A stretch of DNA of 64,000 nucleotides, taken from assembly GCF_900637205.1 (NCBI RefSeq), contig NZ_LR134355.1, positions 2,480,001 to 2,544,000 of the forward strand, written 5' to 3'. The notes below the pieces were generated by a model. The model did no database searches. It saw only the letters and a list, made by a program, of their open reading frames with translations, and was not told where the DNA came from. Each line of letters opens with the position of its first letter. Positions within the stretch are counted from its first letter, which is position 1. The stretch is from Mycolicibacterium chitae. GTDB taxonomy: Bacteria; Actinomycetota; Actinomycetes; Mycobacteriales; Mycobacteriaceae. This document shows, in pieces, positions 1 through 8,352 of the stretch. The translations under genes were made by a program, and so were the position numbers.

Positions 1-128
1 TTTATCACGGCGTGGAGGAACCGGCGCGCAAGTGGATGCGCAGCATGGTCGAGTCCGGGCCGCATCCGTCGCGGCCCGCGGCGTCCGAGGACGCCGTCGC
101 GGCGCGGGCGCCCGTGCGGGTCGGATGA
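1..128 (+). CDS. Acyltransferase-3 family membrane protein, C-terminal fragment
   Basis: Only the last 41 residues lie in the window. The frame open from base 3 reads YHGVEEPARKWMRSMV, then an Ala/Pro/Arg-rich tail, with TGA at 126-128. A VE-x-PARxW(L/M)R stretch is the usual end of OafA/YrhL-like integral membrane O-acyltransferases. The next gene is an exported SGNH hydrolase, a common partner or fused domain of such acyltransferases; in M. tuberculosis Rv0517 and Rv0518 are similarly adjacent. Identification rests on a short tail plus context, so it is moderate. Confidence 0.5.
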   Translation, partial: YHGVEEPARKWMRSMVESGPHPSRPAASEDAVAARAPVRVG

Positions 129-147
129 GACCGCGCGCAATTGCGCT

Positions 148-876
148 GTGGCGCGGCGGTTCTCCGGCGTTGTCGGCCGTAGGATCACGCGCGTGAGTCT
201 GTCGCGGGTGGGTGCGTTGCTGATCGCGTTGGCGTTGCTGCTCGGCGCACCGCCCCGTACCGAGATCGAGCCCGCGACCAGCGAATTGCCGTTGCAGCGG
301 GTCGCGGTGATCAGCGATTCCTACACCACGGGCACCGTCGACGGCGGAATGGGTCCGCAGAACTGGACCGCCCTGGCCTGGCAACGCCTGGCCCGGCGCG
401 GCATCCAGGTGGTTGCCGACGTCGCCGCCGAGGGCCGCGCCGGCTACGACACCGTGGGCAACCGCGGCAGCGTCTTCGCCGATCTCACCGTGCGGGCCAC
501 CCGCGCCGACGACGCGGTGGTGGTCTTCTTCGGCTCGCGCAACGATCAGGGGGTGCCCCCGGAGCGGCTGCGCACCCGCGTGCGCCAGGTGTTCGACCTG
601 GCCCAGCGCCGCGCACCGCGGGCGCGGCTGCTGGTGATCGGGCCGGCCTGGCCCACCCCGGACGTGCCGCCGGTGGTGCTGGGCATCCGCGATGTCCTGC
701 GGGCCGAAGCCACCGCGGCCGGGGGCAGCTTCTTCGATCCCCTCGCGGCCGGCTGGTTCATGAATCGACCGGGCCTGATCGGACCCGACGGCGTGCACCC
801 CACCGACGCCGGCCACGCCTACCTCGCGGCCCGGATCGCGCCGCTGATCGCCGCGCGACTACCCCGGCCGGCCTGA
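148..876 (+). CDS. Exported SGNH/GDSL-family hydrolase
   Basis: 242 residues from GTG 148 (an alternative GTG at 193 would give a tighter signal peptide). A hydrophobic segment (about residues 17-34) suggests export. SGNH blocks are visible: block I SDSYTTG with the nucleophile Ser, block III GSRND with Asn, and block V DGVHPTDAGH with the Asp-x-x-His pair, so the catalytic set is complete. The family removes acyl or acetyl groups from sugars or lipids outside the membrane. Its position 19 bases after a probable membrane acyltransferase suggests joint modification of a cell-envelope glycan or lipid. Resembles Rv0518; the substrate is unknown. Confidence 0.75.
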   Translation: MARRFSGVVGRRITRVSLSRVGALLIALALLLGAPPRTEIEPATSELPLQRVAVISDSYTTGTVDGGMGPQNWTALAWQRLARRGIQVVADVAAEGRAGYDTVGNRGSVFADLTVRATRADDAVVVFFGSRNDQGVPPERLRTRVRQVFDLAQRRAPRARLLVIGPAWPTPDVPPVVLGIRDVLRAEATAAGGSFFDPLAAGWFMNRPGLIGPDGVHPTDAGHAYLAARIAPLIAARLPRPA

Positions 877-907
877 CCGGGGAACGACGCCCCAGCCGAG
901 ACGACAG

Positions 908-935
908 TGCCCCGCGAGCCGAAGCTCGCGGGGCA
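908..935. terminator. Perfect hairpin between convergent genes
   Basis: TGCCCCGCGAGC, loop CGAA, then GCTCGCGGGGCA: a perfect 12-bp stem between the SGNH gene (+) and katG copy 1 (-). There is no clear T-run on either side. It probably ends or insulates both convergent transcripts. Confidence 0.75.
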
Positions 936-954
936 CCGCATTCGAGGGCTGCAG

Positions 955-3189
955 TCAGGCTCCCTTGCCGATGTCGTAGCGATCGGCGTCCATCACCTTG
1001 GTCCAGGCCGCGACGAAGTCCTTGACGAACTTGTCCTCGGAATCGTCCTCGGCGTAGAACTCGGTCAGCGCCCGCAGCTGCGAGTTGGAACCGAACAGCA
1101 GGTCGACCCGGCTGGCGGTGTACTTCTGCTCGCCGCTGAGGAGGTCCTTGCCGACGTAGGTGCCGTCGTCGGCGGACGACGGCTCCCACTTGAGGCCCAT
1201 GTCGGTGAGGTTGACGAAGTAGTCATTGGTCAGCTGTCCCGGCCGCTCGGTCAGCACACCGAGCTTCGAACCACCGAAGTTGGTGTCCAGGGCGCGCAGA
1301 CCGCCGACGAGCACCGTCATCTCCGGCGCCGACAGCTTCAGCTGGTTGGCCCGGTCGATGAGCTGGTACTCGGCCGGCACCTCCAGGCCCTTGCCGAGGT
1401 AGTTGCGGAATCCGTCGGCCCGCAACTCCAGGTAGGCGAAGGAGTCGACATCGACCTCATCCTGGGTGGTGTCGCCGCGGCCCGAGCTGAACGGCACCAC
1501 GACGTCGTGCCCGGCTGCCTTGGCGGCCTTCTCGACGCCGACGTTGCCGCCGAGCACCACCAGGTCGGCGAACGACACGTCGACGCCGGCGCTGCGCTGG
1601 ATGTCCTCGAGCTTGCCGATGACCTGGGCCAGCTCGTCGGGCTCGTTGGACTCCCAGCCCAGCTGCGGCTGCAGCCGGATCCGGGCACCGTTGGCCCCAC
1701 CGCGCATGTCGCTGGCACGGAATGACGACGCCGCCTTCCACGCAGTCGAAACCAGCTGCGCCACAGTCAGATCCGAGGCTTCGATCGCGGCCTTGAGGGT
1801 GGCGATGTCGGCATCGGAGAGCTGCTTACCGGCCGGGGTGACGTCCTGCCACAGCCAGGTCTCCTTGGGCGCCAGCGGTCCGAGGTAACGCGAGACCGGG
1901 CCCAGGTCGCGGTGCAGCAGCTTGAACCACGCCTTGGCGTACTCCTCGCGTAGTTCCTCGGGGTTGTCCAGCCAACGGCGGGTGATCTCACCGTAGATCG
2001 GATCGAACCGCATCGACAGGTCGGTGGTGAGCATCGACGGATGCGTCCGGCCCTTGAGGTCGGCCGTCGGCACGGAGTTGGCCCAGCCGTTGTCCTTGGG
2101 CCGCCACTGGTTCGCACCGGCGGGGCTCTTGAACAGCTCCCACTCGTTGCTGTAGAGGATCTCCAGGAAGCTGTTGTCCCACTTGGTCGGGGTGTGCGTC
2201 CAGGTCACCTCCAACCCGCTGGCGACCTTGTCGTTGGGGTTGCCGGTCTCGTTGGGGTTGCGCCAGCCCAGGCCCATGTTCTCCAGCGCGGCGGCCTCGG
2301 GCTCGGGGCCCAGGACGCTGGCGTCGCCGTTGCCGTGGGTCTTGCCGAAGGTGTGCCCGCCGCAGATCAGCGCCGCGGTCTCGACGTCGTTCATCGCCAT
2401 CCGGCCGAAGGTCTCACGGATGTCGATGGCCGCGGCCAGCGGATCCGGATTGCCCTCGGGGCCTTCGGGATTGACGTAGATCAGGCCCATGGTGGACGCG
2501 GCCAGCGGATTCTCCAGCCGGGTCCGGTCACCGTTGGAGCCGGCGTAGCGCTCCCGGGTGCCCAGCCACTCGGCCTCCGCACCCCAGTAGATGTCCTCCT
2601 CGGGCTCCCAGTAATCCGGGCGGCCGAAGACGAATCCCGCGGACTTGAAGCCCATCTGTTCCTGGGCCCGGTTGCCGGCGTAGACAATCAGGTCCGACCA
2701 GGACAGCTTCTTGCCGTACTTCTTCTTGATGGGCCACAGCAGTCGGCGGGCGTTGTCCAGCCCGACGTTGTCGGGCCAGCTGTTGGTCGGGGCGAAGCGC
2801 TGCTGGCCCCGGCCCGCGCCGCCGCGGCCGTCCTGGACCCGGTAGGTGCCGGCGGCATGCCACGTCATCCGGACGAACAGCGGGCCGTAATGTCCGAAGT
2901 CGGCCGGCCACCAGTCCTGGGCGGTGGTCATCAACTCGTCGAAATCGCGTTCCAGTTCCTCGAAGTCGATGGTCTGCACGGCCTGGCGGTAGTCGAAGTC
3001 CTCGTCGTTGGGATCGATGACGTCGGGGTTCTTCTGCAGGATCTTCAGGTTGACCGCGTTGGGCCACCAGTCGCGGTTGCTGCCGCCCTCGACCGGCCGC
3101 CTGATGACCATCGGGCAACCGCTGGTCTCTGCCGGTTCGGTCTGGGCCTCGCCAATCGGGGGATGCTCTACGGCATTGTCCTCAGGCAC
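955..3189 (-). CDS. katG: Catalase-peroxidase KatG, copy 1
   Basis: 744-residue bifunctional haem catalase-peroxidase that destroys H2O2 and organic peroxides. GTG start at 3189 with AAAGGA about 7 bases upstream. The distal site is R107, W110, H111 ([12 protein letters not shown]) and the proximal ligand is H279 ([10 protein letters not shown]). The Met-Tyr-Trp adduct residues W110, Y238 and M264 are present. The residue matching M. tuberculosis Ser315 is S324 (VASGLEV), as in isoniazid-sensitive KatG. It lies 36 bases after furA copy 1 on the same strand, the usual mycobacterial furA-katG operon. A second katG lies at 32746-34980. Confidence 0.97.
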   Translation of the reverse strand: MPEDNAVEHPPIGEAQTEPAETSGCPMVIRRPVEGGSNRDWWPNAVNLKILQKNPDVIDPNDEDFDYRQAVQTIDFEELERDFDELMTTAQDWWPADFGHYGPLFVRMTWHAAGTYRVQDGRGGAGRGQQRFAPTNSWPDNVGLDNARRLLWPIKKKYGKKLSWSDLIVYAGNRAQEQMGFKSAGFVFGRPDYWEPEEDIYWGAEAEWLGTRERYAGSNGDRTRLENPLAASTMGLIYVNPEGPEGNPDPLAAAIDIRETFGRMAMNDVETAALICGGHTFGKTHGNGDASVLGPEPEAAALENMGLGWRNPNETGNPNDKVASGLEVTWTHTPTKWDNSFLEILYSNEWELFKSPAGANQWRPKDNGWANSVPTADLKGRTHPSMLTTDLSMRFDPIYGEITRRWLDNPEELREEYAKAWFKLLHRDLGPVSRYLGPLAPKETWLWQDVTPAGKQLSDADIATLKAAIEASDLTVAQLVSTAWKAASSFRASDMRGGANGARIRLQPQLGWESNEPDELAQVIGKLEDIQRSAGVDVSFADLVVLGGNVGVEKAAKAAGHDVVVPFSSGRGDTTQDEVDVDSFAYLELRADGFRNYLGKGLEVPAEYQLIDRANQLKLSAPEMTVLVGGLRALDTNFGGSKLGVLTERPGQLTNDYFVNLTDMGLKWEPSSADDGTYVGKDLLSGEQKYTASRVDLLFGSNSQLRALTEFYAEDDSEDKFVKDFVAAWTKVMDADRYDIGKGA

Positions 3190-3225
3190 TGCGTTTCCTT
3201 TCGGGAGTGGTGTGACGGGCTGTGA

Positions 3226-3669
3226 TCACGGGTGTGATCCCGACATATGGGTAGCTACGCAGGCGGGGCACAGGCCCCAATAGATGACCTCGGCCTCGTC
3301 GATCGCGAAGCCATGGTCATCGGAGGCGGTCAGGCAGGGGGCGTCACCGACGGCGCAGTCGACGTCGGCGATCTCGCCGCACGAGCGGCACACGATGTGG
3401 TGGTGGTTGTCGCCGACGCGGGATTCGTAGCGGGCGACCGATCCCGACGGTTGGATGCGGCGCACCAGCCCGACGGCGGTCAGCGCGTTCAACGAGTCGT
3501 ACACCGTCTGGTGCGAAACATCGGGCAACTCCGCGCGGACCGCGCGGATGATGGTGTCGGTGTCAGCGTGCGCGTGCGCGTGCACCGCGCCCAGGACCGC
3601 AATCCGGGGGCGGGTCACCCGAAGATCGGCCGCACGCAGTTGGTCTGCGTACTCGGTTGCCGAGGTCAT
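3226..3669 (-). CDS. furA: Ferric-uptake-type regulator FurA, copy 1
   Basis: 147 residues. Winged-helix DNA-binding half (RVTRPRIAVL; SHQTVYDSLNAL) followed by the metal-binding half with DNHHH and the CRSC and CPAC cysteine pairs. In mycobacteria FurA represses its own gene and the downstream katG and releases DNA under oxidative stress; katG copy 1 follows directly here. ATG 3669 is 7 bases from a probable -10, so the transcript is probably leaderless. Confidence 0.93.
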   Translation of the reverse strand: MTSATEYADQLRAADLRVTRPRIAVLGAVHAHAHADTDTIIRAVRAELPDVSHQTVYDSLNALTAVGLVRRIQPSGSVARYESRVGDNHHHIVCRSCGEIADVDCAVGDAPCLTASDDHGFAIDEAEVIYWGLCPACVATHMSGSHP

Positions 3670-3676
3670 GTGGACA

Positions 3677-3704
3677 TACTTACCCCTTTTCTGGAATCGG
3701 TCAA
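3677..3704 (-). promoter_or_regulatory. furA copy 1 promoter
   Basis: On the minus strand TTGACC (3699-3704), a 16-base spacer and TAAGTA (3677-3682), 7 bases before the furA ATG. AT-rich compared with its surroundings, as expected for an autoregulated furA promoter/operator. No experimental support. Confidence 0.55.
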
Positions 3705-3764
3705 GAGAATGGCAATATTCGTGTTGGATCAGGCCGGATCGGCTGCGATCTGGGCTAGCGTGCC

Positions 3765-4748
3765 GTGATTGTGCAGACTTTGATCGACCTGGACCGCGCG
3801 CGGATCTTCGCCATCCCGCTCGCCGACGGCACCGGGGTGCGGGAGGGGATGCTGATCGAGGGGCCGCAGGGCTGGGGCGAGTTCAGCCCGGCCGAGTCCG
3901 CGGATCCGGCCGAACTGGCGCGCTGGCTGACGGCGGCGACCGAACCCGGCACGGTCGGCTGGCCCGACGCGGTGCGCGGACGGGTGCCGGTCGCCGTCAG
4001 CGTCCCCGCGGTGGCCGCCGACCGCGCGCACCGCCTGGTCGCCGACAGCGGCTGCCGCACCGCCGAGGTGACCGTGGGCACCGCCGGCGGTGATGCGCCC
4101 TCGCGCGCCGCCGACATCGCCCGCGTCGAGGCGGTGCGCGACGCGCTCGGTCCCGGCGGCCGGCTGCGGTGCCGCGCCGGGGCGGCCTGGGATCCGGCCA
4201 CCGCGGCGTCGATCATCGCCGAATTGGCCCGGGCCGCCGGGGATCTGGATTTCGTGGCGCAGCCCTGCGCGTCGCTGCCCGAGATGGCCGCGCTGCGCCG
4301 CACGGTCGGCGTGCGCATCGGCGTCGACGCGGCCCGGCAGCACGGCGCCGGACGGGGGAGCGGGGCGCTGCTCGAAGCCGCCGACGTCGTCGTGCTCGAC
4401 TGCGGTCCGCTCGGGGGAGTCCGACGGGCGCTGCGGGTCGGCGAAACCCTCGGGCTGCCGTGCGCGGTCATGTCCTCGGCGGTGAGCACCGTCGGCCTGG
4501 CGGGGGCGATCGCGCTGGCGGCGGCGCTGCCCGAGCTGGAGCACGCGTGCGGCGTCGGCGAGCGCGCCCAGCTGACCGGTGACCTGGTCAGCGCGGCGCG
4601 GTCGCTGACCGGGGCCGACGGGTACCTGCCGGCCGCGCCGATGCCCCCCGGCCCGGTCCCTGACCTGCTGGAACGGTTCGCGGTGACCGACCCGCAGCGG
4701 GTGGACCGCTGGCGGCGCCGGCTTGAGATCGCCCGGTCCGCGGGCTGA
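3765..4748 (+). CDS. MenC-like enolase-superfamily protein lacking catalytic residues
   Basis: 327 residues, GTG 3765 (GTG 3771 also possible). The whole length follows mycobacterial MenC (o-succinylbenzoate synthase, menaquinone synthesis): GWGEF near the N-terminus, AQPC, GPLGG, and LPELEHACGVG matching LPELDHACGLG. Catalytic sites are changed: the KxK lysines are replaced by E101-V-T103, the first metal ligand Asp by R137, the second ligand Glu by A165 (FVAQPC instead of LEQPC), and the second catalytic Lys by D212 (VLDCGPLGG instead of VLKVAPLGG). Only D188 of the metal ligands remains. I infer it cannot do MenC chemistry and may be a pseudoenzyme or carry a new function. The reading frame is intact, so it is not a simple pseudogene. 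Confidence 0.8.
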   Translation: MIVQTLIDLDRARIFAIPLADGTGVREGMLIEGPQGWGEFSPAESADPAELARWLTAATEPGTVGWPDAVRGRVPVAVSVPAVAADRAHRLVADSGCRTAEVTVGTAGGDAPSRAADIARVEAVRDALGPGGRLRCRAGAAWDPATAASIIAELARAAGDLDFVAQPCASLPEMAALRRTVGVRIGVDAARQHGAGRGSGALLEAADVVVLDCGPLGGVRRALRVGETLGLPCAVMSSAVSTVGLAGAIALAAALPELEHACGVGERAQLTGDLVSAARSLTGADGYLPAAPMPPGPVPDLLERFAVTDPQRVDRWRRRLEIARSAG

Positions 4749-4814
4749 CCGGGGCGGGGGCGGCTGGAACGCGCGGGTACCACCCCTGGCCACCACAGAC
4801 CGGCGCGGTGTTGG

Positions 4815-4820
4815 CACACT
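4815..4820 (+). promoter_or_regulatory. -10 box for a leaderless tpx transcript
   Basis: CACACT is followed by exactly six bases (GGGGCC) and the tpx ATG, the spacing of leaderless mycobacterial genes. No clear -35. Confidence 0.45.
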
Positions 4821-4826
4821 GGGGCC

Positions 4827-5321
4827 ATGGCACAGATAACCTTGCGTGGAAACCCCATCAACACGGTCGGCGAACTGCCCGCGGTCGGCTCCTCGGCGCC
4901 GGCGTTCAAGCTGGTCGGCACCGATCTCGGCGCGGTCGACAACGAGCAGTTCAGCGGGAAAGCCGTGCTGCTCAACATCTTTCCGTCGGTAGATACCCCG
5001 GTCTGCGCGACCAGCGTGCGGTCCTTCAACGAGCGCGCGGCCGCCGGCGGTGTGTCGGTGCTGTGCGTCTCCAAGGATCTGCCGTTCGCGCAGAAGCGGT
5101 TCTGCGGCGCCGAGGGCATCGAGAACGTCACCACCGCGTCGGCGTTCCGCGACAGCTTCGGTGAGGACTACGGCATCACCATCGCCGACGGGCCGATGGC
5201 CGGCCTGCTGGGCCGCGCCGTCGTCGTGATCGGGGCGGACGGCAAGGTCGTCTACACCGAACTCGTCCCCGAGATCGGCTCCGAGCCCGACTACGACGCC
5301 GCGCTGGCCGCCACGAAGTAG
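4827..5321 (+). CDS. tpx: Thiol peroxidase Tpx
   Basis: 164-residue atypical 2-Cys peroxiredoxin that reduces peroxides using thioredoxin. Peroxidatic C60 sits in VDTPVCA, resolving C93 in KRFCGAEG, and a third C80 is present, the same three positions as M. tuberculosis Tpx. The thioredoxin fold is complete and of normal length. The start is fixed by the leaderless -10 spacing. With the two katG genes it forms part of the peroxide defence of this window. Confidence 0.96.
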   Translation: MAQITLRGNPINTVGELPAVGSSAPAFKLVGTDLGAVDNEQFSGKAVLLNIFPSVDTPVCATSVRSFNERAAAGGVSVLCVSKDLPFAQKRFCGAEGIENVTTASAFRDSFGEDYGITIADGPMAGLLGRAVVVIGADGKVVYTELVPEIGSEPDYDAALAATK

Positions 5322-5345
5322 TCCGACACGGAAGTAGTCCGACAC
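5315..5345. repeat. 16-bp tandem duplication over the tpx stop codon
   Basis: GAAGTAGTCCGACAC at 5315-5329 recurs at 5331-5345 (period 16). The first copy contains the tpx stop codon. Looks like a small replication-slippage duplication. Confidence 0.8.
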
Positions 5346-5362
5346 AACTGAATTTCTCCGGG

Positions 5363-5405
5363 CGCCCGCCTCGGCAACGGTCTCACGGCCGTTCCGCGGC
5401 GGGCG
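5363..5405 (+). terminator. Nested hairpin terminator after tpx
   Basis: Outer arms CGCCCGCC (5363-5370) and GGCGGGCG (5398-5405) enclose a second stem AACGG/CCGTT (5376-5380, 5389-5393). TTCGTGTTT follows, a weak T-rich end. Likely terminator of tpx. Confidence 0.65.
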
Positions 5406-5548
5406 TTCGTGTTTGCGTGGCGATCAGTCACCGTTGGGTCACGGTCGTGCATCTCATTGGCCTTGTGCCCGCGCGCAATTGGCGCCGCCTCGGGCGCGCG
5501 CGGTACAAGTGAGAGCGAAACTTTCGTCCCGAAGAGAATCGAACATCG

Positions 5549-6109
5549 ATGAAACGCCTCTGCGCGCTTGTTCTGGGTGTGGCCCTGGCACTCGCCGGTG
5601 CACTGGTGGCACCCGGGCCGGCTGCCGCCCGGCCCGCGGCCAATCAGCAAGCCATCGACTACGTGATCGCCCGCGCGCTGGCGCAGCGCGGCGTGCCGTA
5701 CACCTACGGCGGCGGCGACATCTCCGGGCCGACACTGGGCGCCGAACCGGAAATCACCAGCGCCGTCGAACCGGACCCGCTGGTCAGCATCTTCGGTACC
5801 ACTCCCGCCGTGCAGGAACCGCGTCCGCGGGTCGCCGGCTTCGACGCGTCGGGCCTGATCGTCTACGCCTTCGGCGGCGTCGGCATCAAACTGCCGCGCT
5901 CCTCGGGCGAGCAGTACAAGGTCGGCCGCAAGATCCCGCCGTCGCTGGCGCTGCCCGGCGACCTGATCTTCTACGGTCCGGAGGGCACCCAGAGCGTCGC
6001 GTTGTTCCTCGGCAACGGCCAGATGCTCGAGGCCACCACCCCGGCCGTCGCGGTGTCACCGGTGCGGACCAACAACATGGCGCCCTACCTGTCGCGCATC
6101 ATCGAATGA
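5549..6109 (+). CDS. ripD: RipD, non-catalytic NlpC/P60 protein
   Basis: 186 residues with a signal peptide (about 1-27, ending AAARPAA). The NlpC/P60 fold is recognisable, but the catalytic Cys is Ala (GFDASG instead of GFDCSG) and the catalytic His is Ser (TQSVALFLG). The same replacements and the FYGPEGTQSVAL segment occur in M. tuberculosis RipD, a peptidoglycan-binding protein without hydrolase activity. Two differences from that protein as I remember it: an insertion of roughly 30 residues between the YTYGGG segment and GFDASG, and no Pro/Gln-rich C-terminal tail. It probably binds cell-wall peptide stems in the periplasm. Confidence 0.9.
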   Translation: MKRLCALVLGVALALAGALVAPGPAAARPAANQQAIDYVIARALAQRGVPYTYGGGDISGPTLGAEPEITSAVEPDPLVSIFGTTPAVQEPRPRVAGFDASGLIVYAFGGVGIKLPRSSGEQYKVGRKIPPSLALPGDLIFYGPEGTQSVALFLGNGQMLEATTPAVAVSPVRTNNMAPYLSRIIE

Positions 6110-6154
6110 CGCCGCGGGGCGGGTGGCGGTGCCGATAGGGCAACGGTAAGCCCT

Positions 6155-6160
6155 TAGACT
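6155..6160 (+). promoter_or_regulatory. -10 box TAGACT upstream of the 6169 gene
   Basis: TAGACT lies 8 bases before GTG 6169, supporting a leaderless or very short leader and this start codon. Confidence 0.45.
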
Positions 6161-6168
6161 GACCAGCC

Positions 6169-6951
6169 GTGGGCACATTGATTGCTTTCGCGCCATGGAT
6201 CGTCTACTGGATCCTGGTCGGTAACGTCCCCTTCCACACGGCGGTGCTCGTCGCGCTGGCCGTCGCGATCGGTGCCGCGCTCATCGGCCGGGTGACCGGC
6301 GGGCCCGGCCGATCGCTCGAAATCGGGGCGCTGGCAACGTTTGTCGTCCTCACCATCCTGACCTTCATCGCCAGCCAGGAGTTCATGGAGCGGTGGATGC
6401 AGCCGCTCAGCAACGCGGGCATCTTCCTGGTCGCGCTGATCGGACTGCTGGCCGGCCGGCCCTTCGTCCGGGAGTTCGCTGAGGTCGGTCAGCCGCCCGG
6501 GGTCGTGGAAAGCGATCTGTTCAAACGGATCACGACCGTGTTGACCTGGGTCTGGGTCGCGGCGTTCGCCGGCATGACGCTGTCCTCGGCGATCCCGCCG
6601 ATCGTGCAGGGGGACGCGACGATCCTCGACACCAGGACACCGCTGTCGTTCGTCTGCTACTGGGTGATCCCGATCTCGCTGCTCGGTCTGGCGGCGCTGG
6701 CGTCGCGGTACCTGCCCGACAAGATGATGGAGGGCATCGACGACATCGAGCGCAAGACCACCTTCGTCGCCTACAGCGAGGCCGCCATCGACGAGCTGTA
6801 CTACCTGGCGCAACAACACGTCGAACGCGAGGTCGGTCCCGATCAGGAGGCCTACAACATCAAGGTCGGCGGCAGCGGCACCACCTTGACCGGCGACGAG
6901 AGCCGGATGTCCTGGCCGGCGACCTACAAGGTGCGCGAACGCAAGCGTTGA
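6169..6951 (+). CDS. Multi-pass membrane protein of unknown function
   Basis: 260 residues. About six hydrophobic segments (near residues 5-20, 25-42, 58-72, 82-95, 125-145 and 160-180) are followed by a soluble C-terminal third of about 80 residues (ERKTTFVAYSEAAIDELYYL onward) with no motif I know. Not in an obvious operon: ripD ends 59 bases upstream and the next gene converges. Function not assigned. Confidence 0.75.
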   Translation: MGTLIAFAPWIVYWILVGNVPFHTAVLVALAVAIGAALIGRVTGGPGRSLEIGALATFVVLTILTFIASQEFMERWMQPLSNAGIFLVALIGLLAGRPFVREFAEVGQPPGVVESDLFKRITTVLTWVWVAAFAGMTLSSAIPPIVQGDATILDTRTPLSFVCYWVIPISLLGLAALASRYLPDKMMEGIDDIERKTTFVAYSEAAIDELYYLAQQHVEREVGPDQEAYNIKVGGSGTTLTGDESRMSWPATYKVRERKR

Positions 6952-6961
6952 TCCACCCGCC

Positions 6962-7663
6962 TCATACCGGCCAACGCTCCAGCCGGTGAGCGGCGTCGAA
7001 GAACATCCACTCGTAGCGTGACGTCGTCGTGAAATGCGCTCGCGCCGCGGCCTCGTCGGCCGCGGTCAGTGTCGGGCCGAGCCGGTCGGTGAGGTCGAGC
7101 ACCTCGGCGACGGTGGCGGCGAATTCGTCGCCACCGTAGCTGTTGATCCACAGTTGATAGCGCGGGTCGGGCGAGCCGCGCCGCAGCAGTTCGCTACCCA
7201 CCCGCGCGTAGATCCAGTAGCAGGGCAGCACGGCGGCCAGGCCGTCGGCGAAACCGCCGCCGTAGGCCGTGGCGAGCAGATAGCTGGTGTAGGCCTGGGT
7301 GGTGGGCGCGACCGCGACGGCCTCGATATCGGCGGCGCTGATACCCAATTGGGGCAACAACGTGTTGTGCAGTTCCAGTTCGACGTCGAACACCTCGGCC
7401 GCGTGCCGGGCGAACATCGCGGAGTCCGCCGGTCGCGGGGCCTTCGCCGACACGATCGACAAGGCGCGCGAATAGTCCCGCAAGTAGAGCACGTCCTGAG
7501 CCACGTAGTGCGCGAACACATCCGACGGCAGTGTCCCGTCGGTCAGTCCGGTGACGAACGGATGCTCGAGGATCGCGGCGAACTGACCGGCCTCGATCTC
7601 GGCCCACAGTCGGGCGGACCAGGATCCGGGCTCTCGGTATTCGTGTGGTCGCTGATTCGTCAT
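6962..7663 (-). CDS. tenA: TenA/thiaminase-II family protein
   Basis: 233 residues, all-helical TenA family (aminopyrimidine aminohydrolase, thiamine salvage). Family residues are visible: Asp and Tyr in YVAQDVLYLRDYSRAL, the nucleophile Cys in LPCYWIYARVG, and a Glu near the C-terminus in RYEWMFFDAA. The catalytic set looks complete. No other thiamine gene is adjacent; it is divergent from the DUF1707 gene. Confidence 0.87.
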   Translation of the reverse strand: MTNQRPHEYREPGSWSARLWAEIEAGQFAAILEHPFVTGLTDGTLPSDVFAHYVAQDVLYLRDYSRALSIVSAKAPRPADSAMFARHAAEVFDVELELHNTLLPQLGISAADIEAVAVAPTTQAYTSYLLATAYGGGFADGLAAVLPCYWIYARVGSELLRRGSPDPRYQLWINSYGGDEFAATVAEVLDLTDRLGPTLTAADEAAARAHFTTTSRYEWMFFDAAHRLERWPV

Positions 7664-7740
7664 GCCTCGGAACGTACCCGGACCGAGGTGCCCGTCGGCG
7701 CGCCCACCGCGCGGCAGGACCCGCAGCGTCGGAGCGTCGC

Positions 7741-7746
7741 TACCCT
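7741..7746 (+). promoter_or_regulatory. -10 box for the DUF1707 gene
   Basis: TACCCT followed by seven bases and ATG 7754. It selects this ATG over any upstream in-frame codon. Confidence 0.45.
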
Positions 7747-7753
7747 GGAGCGA

Positions 7754-8347
7754 ATGGACCCACGGGACTTACGCGTAGGGGATGCCGATCGCGAACACGT
7801 TGCCGGACTCCTGCAGCGTGCGGTGGGCGAGGGCATGCTCACGCTCGACGAATTCAGCGAACGGATGGACACCGCGATGGCGGCCCGGACCCGAGGTGAA
7901 CTCGGCGCGGTCGTGGCCGATCTGCCCGGCATGCAACTGTCGGGCGCGCCGGTGCCCCTGGCGTCGGGCGCGGGTCTGGCGCCGCTGCCCCTGCACGCCA
8001 CCATGTCGACGATCCGACGCGCGGGCGACTGGCAGGCCCCCGAGCTGATCACCGTCAAGAGTCGGCTGTCCGATGTGCATCTCGATTTCACCCAGGCGGA
8101 CATCCGCACCCCGGTCGTCACCATCGAAATCGACGACATCTGCGGCAGCATCGACATCACGGTGCCCGAGGACTTCACCGCCGACGTCAACGGGCTGCGG
8201 TGCTCGGCCAGCACCGCAAACTCGAAGATCCGCCCGGGCCCGCCCGCCGGCCGCGTGCACCTGGTGGTGCGCGGCAAGCTGTGGTTCAGCTCGCTGACGG
8301 TCAAGCACCCGCTGGGCACCCGGGTGCGCAACTGGCTGGGCCGCTGA
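7754..8347 (+). CDS. DUF1707 / LiaF-like membrane-stress domain protein
   Basis: 197 residues. The N-terminal DUF1707 domain begins MDPRDLRVGDADREHVAGLL and contains LDEFSERMDTAMAARTRGEL. The C-terminal half (about 95-190) resembles the cell-wall-active antibiotic response (LiaF-type) beta fold, with VTIEIDDICGSIDITVPE. No membrane segment is present. Such proteins are common in actinobacteria and presumed to act in envelope-stress sensing, but the role is not established. Confidence 0.8.
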   Translation: MDPRDLRVGDADREHVAGLLQRAVGEGMLTLDEFSERMDTAMAARTRGELGAVVADLPGMQLSGAPVPLASGAGLAPLPLHATMSTIRRAGDWQAPELITVKSRLSDVHLDFTQADIRTPVVTIEIDDICGSIDITVPEDFTADVNGLRCSASTANSKIRPGPPAGRVHLVVRGKLWFSSLTVKHPLGTRVRNWLGR

Positions 8348-8352
8348 CGGAT

